Notes: a model not told the origin generated them from the sequence alone. A stretch of 64,000 bases of DNA from Paroedura picta (GCF_049243985.1 NC_135370.1:103569006-103633005), one strand, 5' to 3'; shown: positions 1 to 10,905, counted from the stretch's first letter. Numbers and translations are program-made.

Positions 1-569
1 CTAAATACATCCCTTCCTAATAGTTTGACTTATGGAAAGGGGAGGCAATTTGCACTGATTCCCCCCTTCTGCAACAGACCTCCAACTTCCCATATGCTGT
101 TCCTGCAGGGCTCTTGTCCCCCAGAAGCAGCATACCAGGAGGGGGGCATTTGGGGCTCCAGCAGCAGGAGGGAAGTGAGAAAGGTTTCACTTCAATGATA
201 ATGCTTCATCATCATGGTTGTATGAACAAAATAGTATCTAAAGGAAATTAAGGTGCAGCAAATTTGATTTTGATTATGAGCTATTAATCTAAAACCTACA
301 AGATTCTTCTTTGGCCCATTATAAAGAAGATAGCGCCGATACAACCTAATTCCTCTTATATCTATATCAAAGAGCACTGCGCTCTACCAACACCAACAAC
401 CTTGTGCATGTCTGTTTGTGCGTGTGTGACATTTTCCTTATAATTAAATGCAGTAGATATGTGCTTTCTCTTGAGGATGATAAAGTGGAAGTCAGTATTT
501 TCTAGTTTGAAATATGTACTCGCAAACCAACATGGAATACTGAAAACTTAACCAATGTTTCCATTTTAG
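1..569. other. Intron, no feature recognised
   Basis: Upstream intron of the doublecortin-family gene. It holds AT-rich unique sequence and a short GT-rich stretch near 410-425. I see no repeat family, exon or RNA gene. Confidence 0.4.
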
Positions 570-720
570 CTACTTGATAGCTGCACAATGCAACTAAAAT
601 TGCCACAGCCTGCAAAGATACTATACACACCTCATGGTGACCAACTGCAATCATGGGATGAAATAGAAAGAGACATGGTACTTTGTGTTTCCACAGGACA
701 GCCCTTTATAAGCAGAAAAG
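570..720 (+). CDS. DCDC1: Doublecortin-domain exon, probable DCDC1 (internal exon)
   Basis: Seen: a pyrimidine-rich tract and AG at 568-569 precede an open frame of 50 codons plus one base, and the exon ends AAAAG before GTAATT at 721. It starts in phase 0 and ends in phase 1. The translation begins LLDSCTMQLKLPQPAKILYT and continues through HGDQLQSWDEIERDMVLCVS to TGQPFISRK. This is the second half of a doublecortin-type ubiquitin-like fold: a helix ending in a basic A-K-x-L-Y-T strand, a G-D-x-L hairpin, a W/L-D-x-I helix and a V-x-V-S-x-G-x-x-F strand. Known: doublecortin domains bind tubulin and microtubules, and DCDC1 carries several degenerate ones. Inference: the divergent form plus the tail exons downstream suit DCDC1 better than DCX, DCLK or DCDC2. 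Earlier exons lie outside the window. The ATG at 588 is internal, not a start. Confidence 0.78.
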
Positions 721-1534
721 GTAATTTAACACTGCTTCAGCTAAATTCTTGCAAATATCCAGTGGCAGATCGGTCATTAATACTGCCAGAAAAACAAGGC
801 TACCCCATGCTAGGGCCACCCTGGCACAAAAAGGGGAGAGAACTGCTGTGAGCCAGCAGTCAAACCCAGGTAGAGACAGAGTCACCTGGCCTGATTGGCT
901 ATCCACAGCATCAGGAAAGAAGCACCTGACCCATCCCTATTTATTCCAAATATGCCAAAATATGTGATGCTTTGCTGACTGGCTATGCTGTTTCTCCCTG
1001 TTTTAGGGATGGAGTTGGGCTGGAAGGAGGGGGGTGCAACTGGCTCAGGCACTTTTCCAGGCTCTTTTTTCCCTCCCATTCCATGTGCAAATGCCAACAA
1101 ATGCACTAAATAGTGTTGTTTTTGCATATACCCTGCATGCAAGTTCTAAAGCATTGTGGTAATGGTGGTGATGTTAGCCCTGTTCTGTATCATTGAAGTT
1201 AGTTTTGCTCCTGGAAGTCCAATTGGTATAGTTATGGATGACTTTGCCTCAACATGATTCAAAATGGACCCAATCAGAATAAATGATTTTAAGACAATTC
1301 TGAAATAAATTTTAAATATTAAATTTTTATATTTAATATTTTAAGAGAATGTATTATTGGTCTTTCTGTCATGACTAGCCTGTCAACTGAGTACTAGTTT
1401 TTGTTGGAAAACACAAGATCTGTAGTGTGCATGATTCAAAAACATATGAAGAGTGTCCTACAGTGGGCATCTGAGGAGATGTGTATTTAGCATAGATAAG
1501 GAACTTCCTGATATTTTTTCAAATATTCTCCTTC
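721..1534. other. Intron, no feature recognised
   Basis: Intron sequence between the first exon and the SINE at 1547. Short open frames on both strands have no recognisable homology or splice context. There is an AT-rich stretch at 1300-1345. Confidence 0.4.
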
Positions 1535-1546
1535 TATGTCCTGATT

Positions 1547-1827
1547 AAGAGCCTCTTGTGGCGCAGAGTGGTAAGGCAGCCATCTGAAAACTTTGCCCAT
1601 GAGGCTGGGAGATCAATCCCAGCAGCCAGCTCAAGGTTGACTCAGCCTTCCATCCTTCTGAGGTCGGTAAAATGAGTACCCAGCTTGCTGGGGGGTAAAC
1701 GGTAATGACTGGGGAAGGCACTGGCAAACCACCCCGTATTGAGTCTGCCATGAAAATGCTAGAGGGCATCACCCCAAGGGTCAGACATGACTCGGTGCTT
1801 GCACAGGGGATACCTTTACCTTTACCT
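1547..1827 (+). mobile_element. tRNA-derived SINE with BovB-like tail, full length
   Basis: Seen: the head carries an A-box-like TGGCGCAGAGTGGTAAGGC and a B-box-like GAGATCAATCCC. It is followed by a body containing GGCAAACCACCCCG and an end GACTCGGTGCTTGCACAGGG with repeated ACCTTT. Perfect 12-bp target duplications TATGTCCTGATT flank it at 1535-1546 and 1828-1839. Known: lizard Sauria-type SINEs have a tRNA head and an end borrowed from RTE/BovB LINEs, which supply the copying machinery. The perfect duplication suggests a fairly young insertion. Four other copies are in the window. Confidence 0.88.
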
Positions 1828-2139
1828 TATGTCCTGATTGGCTCTTTTGGAGACTTCCTGCTTCTTTGAGTATAGTTCCTCTCTGTTTGCGTCCAGAGCA
1901 GAACAGTTTTCTCTCTCCTCTTTCTATATGAAGTTGTTTCTCTGCATTGTAACATTATTCTTTTAAGCAGCTTGGTGAATTGCTTATCTCCTGCATATTT
2001 AAACTCTGACAAGAGTTTTGGTGTATTGGATTCCTTTGACCAGAAAGGCAGAGTTGTCAGATCTTCCTGGCTACCATAGAGTTTCCAGTGATTTCTAGAG
2101 TAATGTGAAGCCACTACTGGGTTTTCTATGAAAGTGATA

Positions 2140-2412
2140 TCATTTCAAGCACAATCCTCCCCCCCCCCCGAATTTCCTGGGTGGCAGCTAGAAATGCTAG
2201 CTCTGGACCAGGAAATATCTGGAGGTGTTGAGAGTGGAGCCTAGAAGGACAGAGTTTGGGGAGGGAGGCACTTCAGTGGGGTATAATGCCTTAAAAACTA
2301 CCTCCCAAAGAAGTCTAAGCCTCCCAACATGGCCATTTTATTCAGATAAACTGATTTCTGTTGCCTGAGATGTTGTAATTCAAGGAAATTTTCAGCTACC
2401 ACCTGGAAGTAA
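2140..2412 (+). repeat. Old interspersed repeat (CCTGG..TGGAGCC family)
   Basis: It contains the order CCAGGAAATATCTGGAGGTG, GTGGAGCCTAGAAGGACAGA, TTTGGGGAGGGAGG and GGGGTATAATGCC, ending CAGCTACCACCTGG. The same order recurs at 43677-43925 and, reversed, at 4690-4882 and 30645-30840. It looks like a short non-autonomous DNA element common in squamates; the superfamily is not clear. A poly-C run sits at its left side. Confidence 0.55.
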
Positions 2413-2447
2413 ACATTTCTAAATAAATATTAAAAAATCATAGTCCA

Positions 2448-4209
2448 GAGGAGTCGACTGAAGATAGCGCCGTAACAACTGGGCTTCTGTCCGGCTCTTA
2501 AGCCATGCTGAGGGTCAGGAGCAACCGCACCTGGCTGACCTGAGCAGATACGCAAATCTGCTCGCCGGTCGCCCCAGGAACCGGATCGGCATCCTGAGGG
2601 TCCTACAGATCCGTGGGGAGGTAGGGAGACCGAGCTCTCCGGATCAACAGCAGCGTGTGCTCAAGGTCACGATGGCGCCCTTGTCGTAAATAACTTTCTA
2701 AGCCTGAAACGACCAGATGACCTACATCCCTCCCAGATCATCTTTTACCAGACTGACAGGAGCTGAAGTTTACAACAGTAAGGATTGAAAATTTTCTGGC
2801 TTTTCCTTTTCTTTCCCCACAAGCTCTTCCCCCCCCTCCTCAACCAATTTACAAGTGAATTCCTTCTTTCGTCGAGTGAGAGGCTCCCAGCTAATTATAC
2901 CCACTAACCAAACAAAGAGAGTGCTCAAGAGAAGAGAGACTTTAAAGTTTTGTTGGAGAGAGTTCAGTGGGGGACGCTGACTTGATACGGAGATCGACAA
3001 ACTGATAATTTGGGATCGCTCGTGCTCCCGCGAGACCACACAAGACTTTCTGTTTATAGTTTGTGACTGCCTCGAACTATGGAAAAATTAACTAAGGCAC
3101 ATCTTTTCCATTTGTTATGCGAAGGAAACTCAAAGATACTGAAAGCAGTCAATAAGGTGGAAAAGGAAATTCGAGGGATTAAGGGGGAGCTTTCGGACGG
3201 AGCCGACGGTCTGGAGAGAGCAGCTGACACAGCTCAGCCAACAAAACTTCAAACGAGAATTCAATGTTTGGAAGTTAATCAACAGGAGGGGGAGAGAGCT
3301 AGGGACGTAAAAATTCAAAGCACCTTGGAAGAACGTGGGAAAACAGATTTAAGGAAGGAAAGCACCGAAAACCTGGAAGTCTATTCAGAGCAGGAAGTGA
3401 TTTGGATCAGCAAAATAAAAAGAGTCTATTCAAAGGCGACAGCACGCAGGAAGCTTTCAGGAGATATCACTGTGCGACCAGAGGAAGAGATCAAGATTGA
3501 TAAAGTATACAGAGCCTACTTAAAGGCGACTGCAAGCAAGAATCAAGTAAGAGACTTCTTTGGCCCTGACAGAAGAACAATCAGAAATACTCTACTATGG
3601 AAAAAAACACAATTTCATTTTCTGCGACCACCTGAAGGATGAGTTGAACAGTGGAATATTCTCCTGGTTTCCTGTGGGGAAGACAGCAGCAGTAACTTTT
3701 AGGACAGGACCAATATATGATGGGAACTGACTTTATATCATCTAAGACAATAATAGAATATATTCTTATAATAGATTATACTCTCATATGTATCAACAAC
3801 TATTCTGCTAAGAAAGGTGGTAATAACTTCTAGATCAGGATCAATATGTGATGGGAACTGAATATGTATGCCAATATGTATGCTAAAAGAGGATGACAAA
3901 CTATACTTCATATGTATTAACAAGACTGCAGCAGTAACTCTTAGGTCAGGGCCAATTTATGAAGAGGACTGACCTTATATCACTTAAGATAATAACAGAA
4001 AACATTCTTATAACAGATCATATTCTCATATGTACTAACAATCATTTTACTAAGAAAAATGGTAAAAACTTCTAGATTAGGAATAATATGTGATGGGAAC
4101 TGAATATGTATGTTAAAAGAGAATGGCAAACCATATCAGCTGGTCGCTTTTTTTTCCTCTTACTTTTCTGTAAATGCTTCATATAATAATAAATAATAAA
4201 ATTATTAAA
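2448..4209 (+). mobile_element. Complete ORF1-only L1-type retroposon (half-L1, HAL1-like)
   Basis: Seen: 16-bp target duplications AAAAAATCATAGTCCA at 2432-2447 and 4210-4225, at a TT/AAAA-type L1 cleavage site. Between them are a GC-rich 5' leader (2448-3078), one ORF1-like frame (3079-3642), a 3' region (3643-4195) and a poly-A end. There is no endonuclease or reverse transcriptase sequence anywhere inside. The 3' region is an imperfect tandem duplication of about 242 bp (units beginning near 3686 and 3928). Known: mammals have HAL1, L1 derivatives that kept ORF1 and lost ORF2. Inference: this is an analogous squamate element, moved by L1 machinery. Confidence 0.72.
3079..3642 (+). CDS. 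L1 ORF1-like protein, 187 aa, of the half-L1
   Basis: Seen: the only long frame in the 1.76-kb element. Residues 1-70 are helix-prone and charged, with KLQTRIQCLEVNQQ resembling the coiled-coil heptads of L1 ORF1 proteins. Residues 112-122 (KIKRVYSKATA) and 139-152 (KIDKVYRAYLKATA) are two versions of one motif resembling the K-I-D-R-V-Y-R entry strand of the L1 ORF1 RNA-recognition domain. The rest of that domain and the C-terminal domain are much shortened compared with a full ORF1p of roughly 300-350 residues. Known: ORF1p is an RNA-binding trimer chaperone. Inference: a shortened RNA-binding or trimerising protein, or a relic frame. The frame is uninterrupted, which suggests the element is not ancient. 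Confidence 0.55.
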   Translation: MEKLTKAHLFHLLCEGNSKILKAVNKVEKEIRGIKGELSDGADGLERAADTAQPTKLQTRIQCLEVNQQEGERARDVKIQSTLEERGKTDLRKESTENLEVYSEQEVIWISKIKRVYSKATARRKLSGDITVRPEEEIKIDKVYRAYLKATASKNQVRDFFGPDRRTIRNTLLWKKTQFHFLRPPEG

Positions 4210-4254
4210 AAAAAATCATAGTCCATTTCAATTTGAGGAACCTTTGTGGCAAGC

Positions 4255-4363
4255 TTCTCACTGCGGGGGGTGGGAGGCAGGCGCGGCCGCCAGCGGCCCA
4301 GTGCTGTGGCCTTTACGGCCCAGTACCGGACCGTAGACCAGGGGTTGAGGACCCCTGTACTAG
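4255..4363 (-). mobile_element. hAT-type element fragment
   Basis: A GC-rich piece with CCCAGTACCGGACCGTAGAC and an end GGGGTTGAGGACCCCTG that matches the CAGGGGTCC/CCAACC-type terminus seen in the other hAT elements of the window. The other end is not identifiable, so it is a fragment. Confidence 0.5.
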
Positions 4364-4545
4364 ATTAATTCAGGATCAGAGTCAAGTGAGTCTATCTTGT
4401 TTTACTGGAATGTTTCATATAAATATCCCATATACCAAGGCAAGTCTTTCAAGTTATCACACTAACAACTTTAGTTATTCATTTGTATATTGAAAAATTG
4501 TTTGAAATAGCATTTTAATTGTTAAATTTCATACTGTTATTTCAG

Positions 4546-4655
4546 CCATGAAGCATGATGTGGACATTAGAGCTCTGTATGCCAGAATTCAGAAGCAGCA
4601 AGGTCCAGAAGCAACTGACATCATTGTCTCACCATCGCAAACAATGATAAGACAG
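4546..4655 (+). CDS. DCDC1: Probable DCDC1 internal exon
   Basis: Seen: the acceptor is a T-rich tract ending TTTCAG at 4545, and the donor is CAG before GTTGTA at 4656. The exon is 110 nt. Its first two bases (CC) complete the codon left open by the 570-720 exon (G+CC, Ala), and it then reads 36 codons without a stop, starting MKHDVDIRALYARIQKQQGP and ending SPSQTMIRQ in phase 0. The sequence is charged and probably helical, with no zinc-binding or enzyme motif. Inference: the exact phase fit and lack of any repeat homology argue for a real exon of the same gene, in a linker after the doublecortin domain. It lies just downstream of the half-L1 insertion in the intron. Gene identity rests on the previous exon. 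Confidence 0.72.
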
Positions 4656-4689
4656 GTTGTATCTTAAAATGTTATAAGGTGATACTGCA

Positions 4690-4882
4690 TGCTACATTAG
4701 GAATGTCAGTCCCCAGGTGGAACCTGGGGATCCCCCATTTTAAGGCTTCTCTCCAGTCAACAGAGATCCGTTCCCCTGGGGAAAAAGGCTCCATTGAGGT
4801 CCCTCCCTCCCAAATCCTGCCCACTCCTGGCTCCACCCCCAAAATCTCCTGGTATTTTCCTACCCAGAACTGACAGCCCTAA
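4690..4882 (-). repeat. Old interspersed repeat (TGGAGCC family), reversed
   Basis: Reverse-complement copy of the family at 2140: it reads CCCCAGGTGGAACCTGGGGA, TGGCTCCACCCCCAAAATCT, then CTGACAGCCCT. It sits just after the 4546-4655 exon, in the intron. Confidence 0.5.
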
Positions 4883-4904
4883 TGCTACACTATTAAACAG
4901 TGTC

Positions 4905-4978
4905 AGTGTTATATTTATGTCATGAGCCTCAGGGGAGGGCAGTATACAAATGTAATAAAATAAAAAATAAAATAAATG
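4905..4978 (+). mobile_element. LINE 3' terminus (L2-like)
   Basis: GAGCCTCAGGGGAGGGCAGTATACAAAT followed by an AATAAA-type repeat: the stereotyped L2 3' end. The same end recurs at 52080-52135 and 36058-36112. Confidence 0.55.
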
Positions 4979-5825
4979 TTTAAATGGGTTGGGTAATTGA
5001 TATGGTCCAGTATCTCTGGAAACCACTTAAAATAAATGGATAATCAGTATGGACCCTTTGATGTGGGTCTCTTTGTTTTAGACCCTGCAGAATCACTATA
5101 TCTTTGTTAAAGCAAGAGCAAGAGCCCAATTAGCTTCAATTCAGAAGGGGAGAGGAGGAAGCCCATTTAGGCTGGGGCTCATTTTAATTCTCCCACCTAC
5201 CTTCTGTTCTAGAAAGTATATAAGAAACATGACTGTTAGCCATGTGGCTACAGAGGACCGCCCTGAGGCACCAGGTGCGTTAGGGTGATCTAGAAATATA
5301 ATAATAAATTGCCAATTCTCAATATTTGTAAAAAATAATTCATTTTTACGTGGAACATAGCCATAGGATAAGTACTTGTTTAATTATGTAAATACCTGAT
5401 CATGTAAAATGTCCCGTAGCTTCTCAATATTTTTAATAAAGTTGGTAATTTGTAGTTATTGTTCCTTTATCAATTTGAATCAGCTCTAAAGGAAACTCAA
5501 GCAATTTCAGTATTTCAAAAATATTATTGATCCATTTTTATCATTAAGTAAACTGATGCCAAATCACACCTGGTCTCGACAGCTTTCTCTGAGAAATTCC
5601 TGCTGCTATGGAAACATTAAGGTGTTGCAAATTGAAATCATCCGTGAGAGACCAGTGACCATTCTATGTGCAAAGTATCCTTGAGAGAACTTTGCCTGTC
5701 TTTGCATTGTGTGGCATTTCCTGAGTATTTTCCCTATTAATAATTATAATTAATTGATTTCTTAGGCAAACAGTTCTGTGAATTAACTTACTTTGTATCA
5801 TCAAAGTTGTATGGAAAGTTGTATG
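4979..5825. other. Intron, no feature recognised
   Basis: AT-rich intron sequence without a recognised repeat family or exon. Confidence 0.35.
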
Positions 5826-6495
5826 AATTAGAATCACACAGAGTTGGAAGAGACCAGAAAGGCCGATCCAGCCCCTCACCTTCTTGGGGACATAAAAATC
5901 ACACATTACTGATACGTGTTCATCCAATCTCCTAAAAACTTTTGAAGTAGACTCCACCATCCGCTAAGGCAGGATATTCCATCTATGAGCAAACAGCCCT
6001 CATCATCAGAAAATGCTTTCTGATATTTCACTGGAACCTCCTTTCCATAATCCTTTGCTCGTAGTCCTTGTTTCTAAAGGTGTGGTAAAAAAGTTGCCTA
6101 CTCTTCATTGTGTCTACCTGTTACACACTTGTCATATAGCCCCTTGCTCCCCTCTTCTCCAAGCTACACATTCCCAACTCTCTCAGCCTCTCCTCATAAG
6201 GCATGGACTCCAATGCCTCAACCATTCTAGTTGTCCTACTCTGAACACGTTGAAACTTGTTAATATCCTTCTTGAACTGCAACACCCAGAACAGGACATA
6301 ATATTCCAAATGAGGTCTAATCAATGTGGGATAGAGTGGTATTATAACTTCCCTTGCTCTAGATCGGTATGGTGGGAAGTCATGGAAGAAACCCAGGGGT
6401 AGAGGTTGTCTCCCCCCACCCAAAAAAGTTGTGCTTATTTTTCTATCAACTTTAAACCTATTCTTCAGTTTTAGCAATATAAATGGCATAATTTA
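5826..6495 (-). mobile_element. Old CR1 LINE 3' fragment
   Basis: The left end AGAATCACACAGAGTTGGAAG is a decayed CR1 3' terminus. On the minus strand, 6121-6489 reads [18 protein letters not shown] and [17 protein letters not shown], the C-terminal region of CR1 ORF2 after the reverse transcriptase. It is 5'-truncated, as most CR1 copies are, and diverged. Confidence 0.85.
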
Positions 6496-8077
6496 TCACT
6501 CAGATACCATATACAATTGTATCAATTGATACATGTCTACAATTTAAAAGTATAAATGCTTTACTTTTCTACCAACAAACGTGCCATCTTACCATGAGAT
6601 TATTGCCAACTACTGCATACTCTGCTCTCTTAACATTCTGTGCTCATTCTAAAAGGTAAAATATTTATAGTTTTTTTTCAGTGCTCCCCAAAATTCCTCA
6701 ATTCTTCAATTGGAAAAACTGAAAGAAGACTGTTCAAACTGAATTTTTCTGAGCCCCTGTCATTTGGATTAGATGTCCTACTTAGCCTTATAGACACTAG
6801 ACACAGGAGAAAACATAATTCTTCACCTTCATGAAAGTGCTCCTGGTACAGCCAGTTTTAAAGGGTGTGTTCACTTACAGGATAATCACTAAGCCATCCT
6901 AAAGAGTAACATACATCAAGACCACTGAAATGATTGAAGAGTGTAATTCTGGGCTTCAGATGATGCGGTCAGTTTCTGGAATAGCCCTGCACAAAACACA
7001 AATCATTAAGCAGAACAGAAATCATGAGCTCGGTGGTGTGGCCTGCAAAACAGAATGCGAGCTATAGATTCCCTCTTCTACCCAGTGAAGAAAATAACAG
7101 ACTGGTCAAAGTTCCAGTTTGCCAGCCCTCAATAAGGAGAGTTTCGCAGATCTTTGCCCCCCCCCCCACGGATCTTTTTGCTGATTGCATTTTCCATTGT
7201 CACCACCAGAGGTCAGAAAAGAACTGTTGATCAAGGCTACTAGTGCTAATGTGCAATCTTTCTCTTACATTTACTTATCTCCTGTTCTAGTTTACTCGAA
7301 ACATAGGAGAAATTCCTGGAAATTACTTAATTGGCACTTCTGTCTCCAGAAGGGTATTCTTTCTGGTTTTTATCATTCAATTTAAGTGTGGATCAACTGT
7401 GGAGTTTATTTAGGTGCAGATGAACCACAAAAGCATACAAGTGGAATAATTTTTTAAAGAGATTTGCCTGTACATGGAAGATTATGAATCACCTGTCAAA
7501 CTGAAGGGAATCAAAAGAGAAAGTAATGTCTGTTTACAGCAACAAAGTAAAGAAAATAATAAAAGTATGAAATAACTAGATTTTATTCTTAAAATATAAA
7601 CATGTGAGTAGACACTAAAATAAAATTACTGAAATGAAATCCTGAAATTAGACATTTGGTTCCCTTGTAAACTCATGACTCTGATATGGAAGAAAATCTC
7701 TCCTTTTTACACTCTTCAACTTCTCTCTAACAGCTTCACTTAGTGTTTTCTCTTCTCTCTCTAAACCTAAGATGTTCCTCCCCTCCCAAGCAAAATGTTC
7801 CCTGCCACCTATTCTTTTCAAATATACATGAATCCTGTCTACTGTAAGGTTACAGGGTGTTTCTGTTGTTTTGTTTTAATTCTACAGCAGCAATGCTGAG
7901 TGGTTGGAGTTATACCAGTTCTCAGTCTGCTCCAACCTGAAAGTAATGTCATTGTTAGTAGCCAGTCTTCTCCTCACTTTGAGAGATTGTCTCTAGTCAG
8001 CAACCCATAGATGCCCTTCAATAATATTGCACTAATATAGCAATTATGCTGACCAGCAAATATAAACTCTAGACCAC
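6496..8077. other. Intron, no feature recognised
   Basis: Unique AT-rich sequence. Poly-C at 7159-7167. No convincing exon with matching phase was found, and no repeat family was recognised. Confidence 0.35.
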
Positions 8078-8607
8078 AAGGGTAAGTCAAAAAGTATTGC
8101 CACAAAATCAAAGAAACCTTTATAAAATAAAAAAGATCAAATTGTGAAGCTATTATTTCTTGACATGTCCTCCTTTTACTGTATGTCTATTCATTTATCT
8201 CTAACCCTTTCCCCGCAAATTCAGCACTCTTCGATTGGCACCATATCAAAATGGCAGTTTTGCCATCCTGGAGGGCCTCATATTGTGTGTGTTTTTTTAA
8301 TGTTCTGAAGGGGCAAGATCAGGGCCATAGGGTGGATGAGGTAAATTTTCCCAGTGAACTTCTCATAGGACAGCCCTTGCTACCCTGGAAGAATGAGCAG
8401 GTGCATTGCTGTGATGGAAAAAATTCCTCAGTGCAACTTTCCTGGCCTTTTTCTTACCAAAACAGTTGTGAGTTTTCTTAAAATGTCTTCATAACAATCA
8501 TGTGAAAAACATTTTGTTGGACTAAACATTTTGTTTGATATAAATATTTTAATAAACTTGTGTATGTATGACCTAGAACCCTAGAACATACTTTTTGACT
8601 TACCCTT
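8078..8607 (-). mobile_element. mariner (Tc1/mariner) DNA transposon, internally deleted
   Basis: Seen: inverted ends AAGGGTAAGTCAAAAAGTAT at the left and the reverse complement of AAGGGTAAGTCAAAAAGTAT at the right (8588-8607). Read on the minus strand, about 8300-8440 gives HHSNAPAHSSRVARAVL, then HPPYGPDLAPSEH. These are the second and third parts of the mariner DD34D catalytic core (D/S-N-A-P-A-H and P-Y-x-P-D-L-A-P-S). At about 530 bp, against about 1.3 kb for a whole mariner, it has lost the N-terminal half, and in-frame stops are present. The intron host is the doublecortin-family gene. Confidence 0.85.
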
Positions 8608-10150
8608 ATATTATGTCAGCTGCCTCTGAGAATGACCAAATTAACTACTAGCTTCTCTCTCCACCTAAATGCAGGGATGCATAGCCTTGGGATAATAGGA
8701 CCTCCAGTAAGGTGCCACTAATCTCATCAATTCCCAATCTCTTCTTCACTGTCACACCTGTGAAACTCAGTTAATGATCACTAAAAGCATGCTCCAACCT
8801 AGCAATTTCCTATCCTGTAATCCTAGTACATCTCTGTTACAACCCCAGTAGAGCAATCATGGTTATTGTTTGGTGTCAGGGAAACTTCCAAGGTTCCACC
8901 CTGGGCTTTGTCCTCCTTCCAGACAAACCTGCCTTCTAGTTTCTTTGTCAAAAAGCACATCAAGAACATTGTTCTAGGGCAAGCATGTCACCCTTAGCAT
9001 AAGGTTAAATTTTTCTAGCACCTGTGTGTGTGCTTCTTGGTGTCTTGTATATGCCACCTGCTTATGTGTTGGCTACTTTCCATCTCCAAGATGCTGGTCA
9101 TCTTGGTTGGTTCCACAGACGACTTCTCCACATCAGGATGGTAAAAATAGCTTCCTCATATATCGATATATGCCTTTCCTTAGCTTAATTTCTCTGTGTA
9201 GGTTTCAAAAGTTTGATGTGTTTGCTTGTATTTGCTCTTTTAAGTTCCTCTTTAATAAAAACAACATTCAGTTATTCTGAATATGTTTATTTAGAGTCTC
9301 TGAAGGGAATATCCCCATAAACACTGGTGGTGAGTCGGTTGTTATCTGTTTCGCATGGCTAACATTTGCCCAGTCAATTCTTTAATACCTAATTTGGGCA
9401 ACATTATTGCATTGGGGTGACACTTCAGCATTCCACTGAAATTCTACAGTAAAACAGATTTTCAGGAAAATAGAGTTTCAGCTTCACACTCGTGTGATGA
9501 TGTCACTTCTGAGTTGATGCCAGAACTGATACTATGGCATCAAAATTGCAATGATTAACATGTCTCTGACATCCAAAATCTCCCACTGATTGGCAGTACT
9601 GGGTGGCTGAACCTGTGAATATTCCATAATTGATATTGGATGTGGACTGTGACATGTCCAGTACTCCTTACGGGGCAGTACAGTTAGTACGTTGGACAGG
9701 TCGGATCCCTCTGTATCCTTCCTGTCTTCTGTTCTGCTGCAGTCTTTTTGTTTACCAAGAATACTAACCCCAGGGACTTCCTTCCTTTTGGCTGCTAACG
9801 TCTTTTCCACTTGTTTGTGTTTTCTCTGTCTCTCTCTCTCTCTGCAATCTGTATGAGGACAAGATATGCTCTCAGACTTTCTTTCAATCCAAGGCTTATA
9901 TAGTTGGCTAATATGCCTATTACCTTTTCTCGGTCAGTATGGATTTCTCTAACAATAAGCAGTATCAATTTCTTTTCTAAAGCAATTAGCTTTGTGTGGA
10001 CTTCATTCTAAAAGCAGTCTCCCCTGTTTGCTAGTGTATAGCCAGCTCTTGCTAACAATTAAAACAGCAGGTTAACAAATATCACCGGGAGAACACATAA
10101 GCACTAATTATTTAAGAATGATGCGTATGCTGTAGGATAAACAGGCCTCA
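8608..10150. other. Intron, mostly unrecognised sequence
   Basis: A stretch of unique-looking sequence with a CT microsatellite at 9827-9844. The part 9490-9660 may be an old DNA element, but no ends could be defined. No exon was recognised. Confidence 0.35.
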
Positions 10151-10154
10151 AAAA

Positions 10155-10905
10155 GCCATTGACAGGCAGGAGGGCATAGATGGCCCCTGAATGAAGACGC
10201 TTCCACCTTTGTTGAATTGGCATAACCGGCCACAGCTTTTATTTTAATACCAGGAGTGTTGGTATGGGCATAGGGGAGAGCCTGTCCAGTGGTCCTCCGA
10301 CCACCCCCGCACTAGCTTTCCTAGTGGCCACCTAAGGAGTCCCCCCCTTTCCCCAGGCGGGAGAAACGGCTCCTTGGCCACTAGGGAACTTACCTGGGAA
10401 GTGCCTCACCTGAGGTACCGCAGGGAGTGCACACCTCCATTGGTCCAACCTCGGGCCACCCGGCTACATGAAGTCCCCCCTGCCTTCTCCACGAAGGGTC
10501 AGGACTGTCATGCCCAGCCACCTCTTAAGAGGTCCCAGCCTGGGGAGTCGGGCCACAAGCCGTACTCCCCCCCAAAAGCTCAGGCTCCCCCTATACCATC
10601 CTGCCAGCTGTGACAATAAACTTGACGCCTAACCATAACATAACAAGCGCAACTAATACTTTTTCCCAGGGAGGGTGGGAGGGAAGGCCTGCGTCGAACG
10701 CTGCTCCGGGCGGCAAAGAGGCTGGGCTACACCACGTGGCGCTATTTATAACCCGCCTGTGGTCCCCGCCCCGCACAGCCGGCGTCGGGCCATTCTTTTA
10801 CGTGCCTGCTGGCATATCATGACCCCGCACCTCTTCATTTTCGGTGCCTGCTCCTCCACCCGTCAACGAGCGGCTCTGGTGAGTCAGGGCCTTTATTTCT
10901 CTTAA
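10155..10905 (-). other. CpG-rich block, possibly an LTR-like or promoter-like repeat
   Basis: GC- and CpG-rich island within an AT-rich intron. Read on the minus strand it has a TATAAATAG box (about 10745) and, about 500 nt further, an AATAAAAG near 10230. That order is what an LTR or a compact promoter-to-terminator unit would show. No terminal TG/CA with target duplication could be fixed and no protein is encoded, so the family is unassigned. It lies only about 190 bp upstream of the 11092 exon. Confidence 0.3.

Noticed and set aside
1547-1640. tRNA gene suggested by A- and B-box-like motifs
   Set aside because: No cloverleaf stems close. The sequence continues into a SINE body with a target duplication, so it is a SINE head.
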